Below the pieces are notes generated by a model. That model searched no databases. It saw only the letters and a program-made list of their open reading frames with translations, and was not told the origin of the DNA. Below, piece by piece: positions 63,681 to 64,000 of a stretch of DNA of 64,000 bases; position 1 is the first letter of the stretch; each line of letters opens with the position of its first letter. The stretch comes from Pirellula sp. SH-Sr6A. GTDB taxonomy: Bacteria > Planctomycetota > Planctomycetia > Pirellulales > Pirellulaceae. Where the stretch lies: NCBI RefSeq assembly GCF_001610875.1, contig NZ_CP011272.1:4507988-4571987 (forward strand). Reading direction: 5' to 3'. Position numbers and translations under genes: made by a program.

Positions 63681-64000
63681 CTAGTCAGCCCGACTAGGCG
63701 CGTTCGCTTGGTCCGGCTTGGCCGGATGCATCGCGTCGTGGACCGCTCTCAAGCGATCTAGCGTGACGTGGGCATAGATTTGCGTGGTATTCAAGCTGGC
63801 ATGACCCAAGAGCGTTTGGATCGATCGCAGATCGGCTCCATTCTCCATCATCAGCGTTGCTGCTGTGTGACGAAACATGTGGCATGCGCCCTTCTTCGTT
63901 ATCCCCGCTTGCCGAACATACTGCCGAACCATGGCCGAGAGATTCACCGGGTGCATCGCCCCTCCGTTGTGGCATAGGATCACCACCTGCGTCTCTTGCT
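63681..64000 (-). CDS. Tyrosine recombinase/integrase, C-terminal part (runs off right edge)
   Basis: The minus-strand frame enters from the window edge and encodes about 105 residues of a tyrosine recombinase catalytic domain. It contains [30 protein letters not shown] with the H-x-x-R box and second His, and TTQIYAHV with the nucleophile Tyr. The first catalytic Arg lies outside the window. The pattern is that of XerC/D- or integron-type enzymes. The C-terminus ([15 protein letters not shown]) is polar. It lies 54 bp upstream of the RHS tip frame in the same direction. Confidence 0.85.
   Translation of the reverse strand, partial: QETQVVILCHNGGAMHPVNLSAMVRQYVRQAGITKKGACHMFRHTAATLMMENGADLRSIQTLLGHASLNTTQIYAHVTLDRLRAVHDAMHPAKPDQANAPSRAD

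Noticed and set aside
56372-64000. Duplicate of the tRNA-His 3' end as an attachment site
   Set aside because: No second copy of the T-arm/acceptor sequence was found by eye within the window; it could lie further right.

Overview
The window reads as chromosomal DNA of a planctomycete, most likely of the Pirellulales. The support is the gene content: a PVC-type membrane-bound dehydrogenase carrying a haem motif, a c-type cytochrome/WD40 protein, a DUF1559 pilin-like protein with the H-x9-DG tail, a DUF1570 metalloprotease, Tat-exported Gfo/Idh/MocA oxidoreductases, a Gly/Met-repeat secreted protein and a formaldehyde-activating enzyme. Base composition looks moderately GC-rich for most of the window. 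It drops visibly around 61.6-62.3 kb. The genus is not determinable from this alone.

Layout. 0-13.2 kb, mostly plus strand: Kdo transferase (waaA), arginine decarboxylase (speA), a thioredoxin-fold protein, a MurB-like protein followed by an FtsQ-like POTRA protein (dcw-type order), a methyltransferase, a ketoacyl synthase with its own acyl carrier protein, pabB on the minus strand, and a DHH phosphoesterase coupled to a membrane protein. 13.2-24.2 kb: App1-type phosphatase, secreted oxidoreductase, transglutaminase-like protein, the large PVC dehydrogenase with a NYN-domain protein, aldo/keto reductase, CorA-like protein and cytochrome/WD40 protein. 24.2-36.9 kb, almost all minus strand: a class II photolyase fused to a renalase-like FAD oxidoreductase, flagellar FlgJ-like and FlgI proteins downstream of trmL and a YbaB-type protein, a second Gfo/Idh/MocA protein, trmB, a lipoprotein/DUF1559 pair, ogt with two membrane proteins, and the Gly/Met-repeat protein. 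37.2-46.7 kb, plus strand: fae with a strong terminator, a small secreted protein before a CzcB/CzcA metal efflux pair, a cysteine desulfurase, then trpB-trpA. 46.9-56.4 kb: groES-groEL with an 18-bp tandem repeat between them, zinc-ribbon and secreted proteins, a small motility-type protein, a GH57 glucanotransferase, a DUF1570 protein, a GT4 glycosyltransferase and tRNA-His(GTG).

From the tRNA to the right edge (56.4-64 kb) the character changes to an accessory region. Two palindromic repeat families alternate strictly over about 4 kb, part of this having expanded as a 698-bp tandem duplication. An IS4-type element has inserted into the array at a short shared motif, leaving an 11-bp target duplication. 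Beyond lie a 5'-short RHS tip gene with a Cys-rich C-terminus, an overlapping secreted partner gene of low GC, and the C-terminal part of a tyrosine recombinase that runs off the window.

The items most worth a second look are: the MurB-like protein that lacks both catalytic residues and sits next to an FtsQ-like protein; the photolyase-renalase fusion; the alternating palindrome array with its IS; a hairpin that covers the transposase ribosome-binding site; and the RHS tip/partner pair beside a recombinase.
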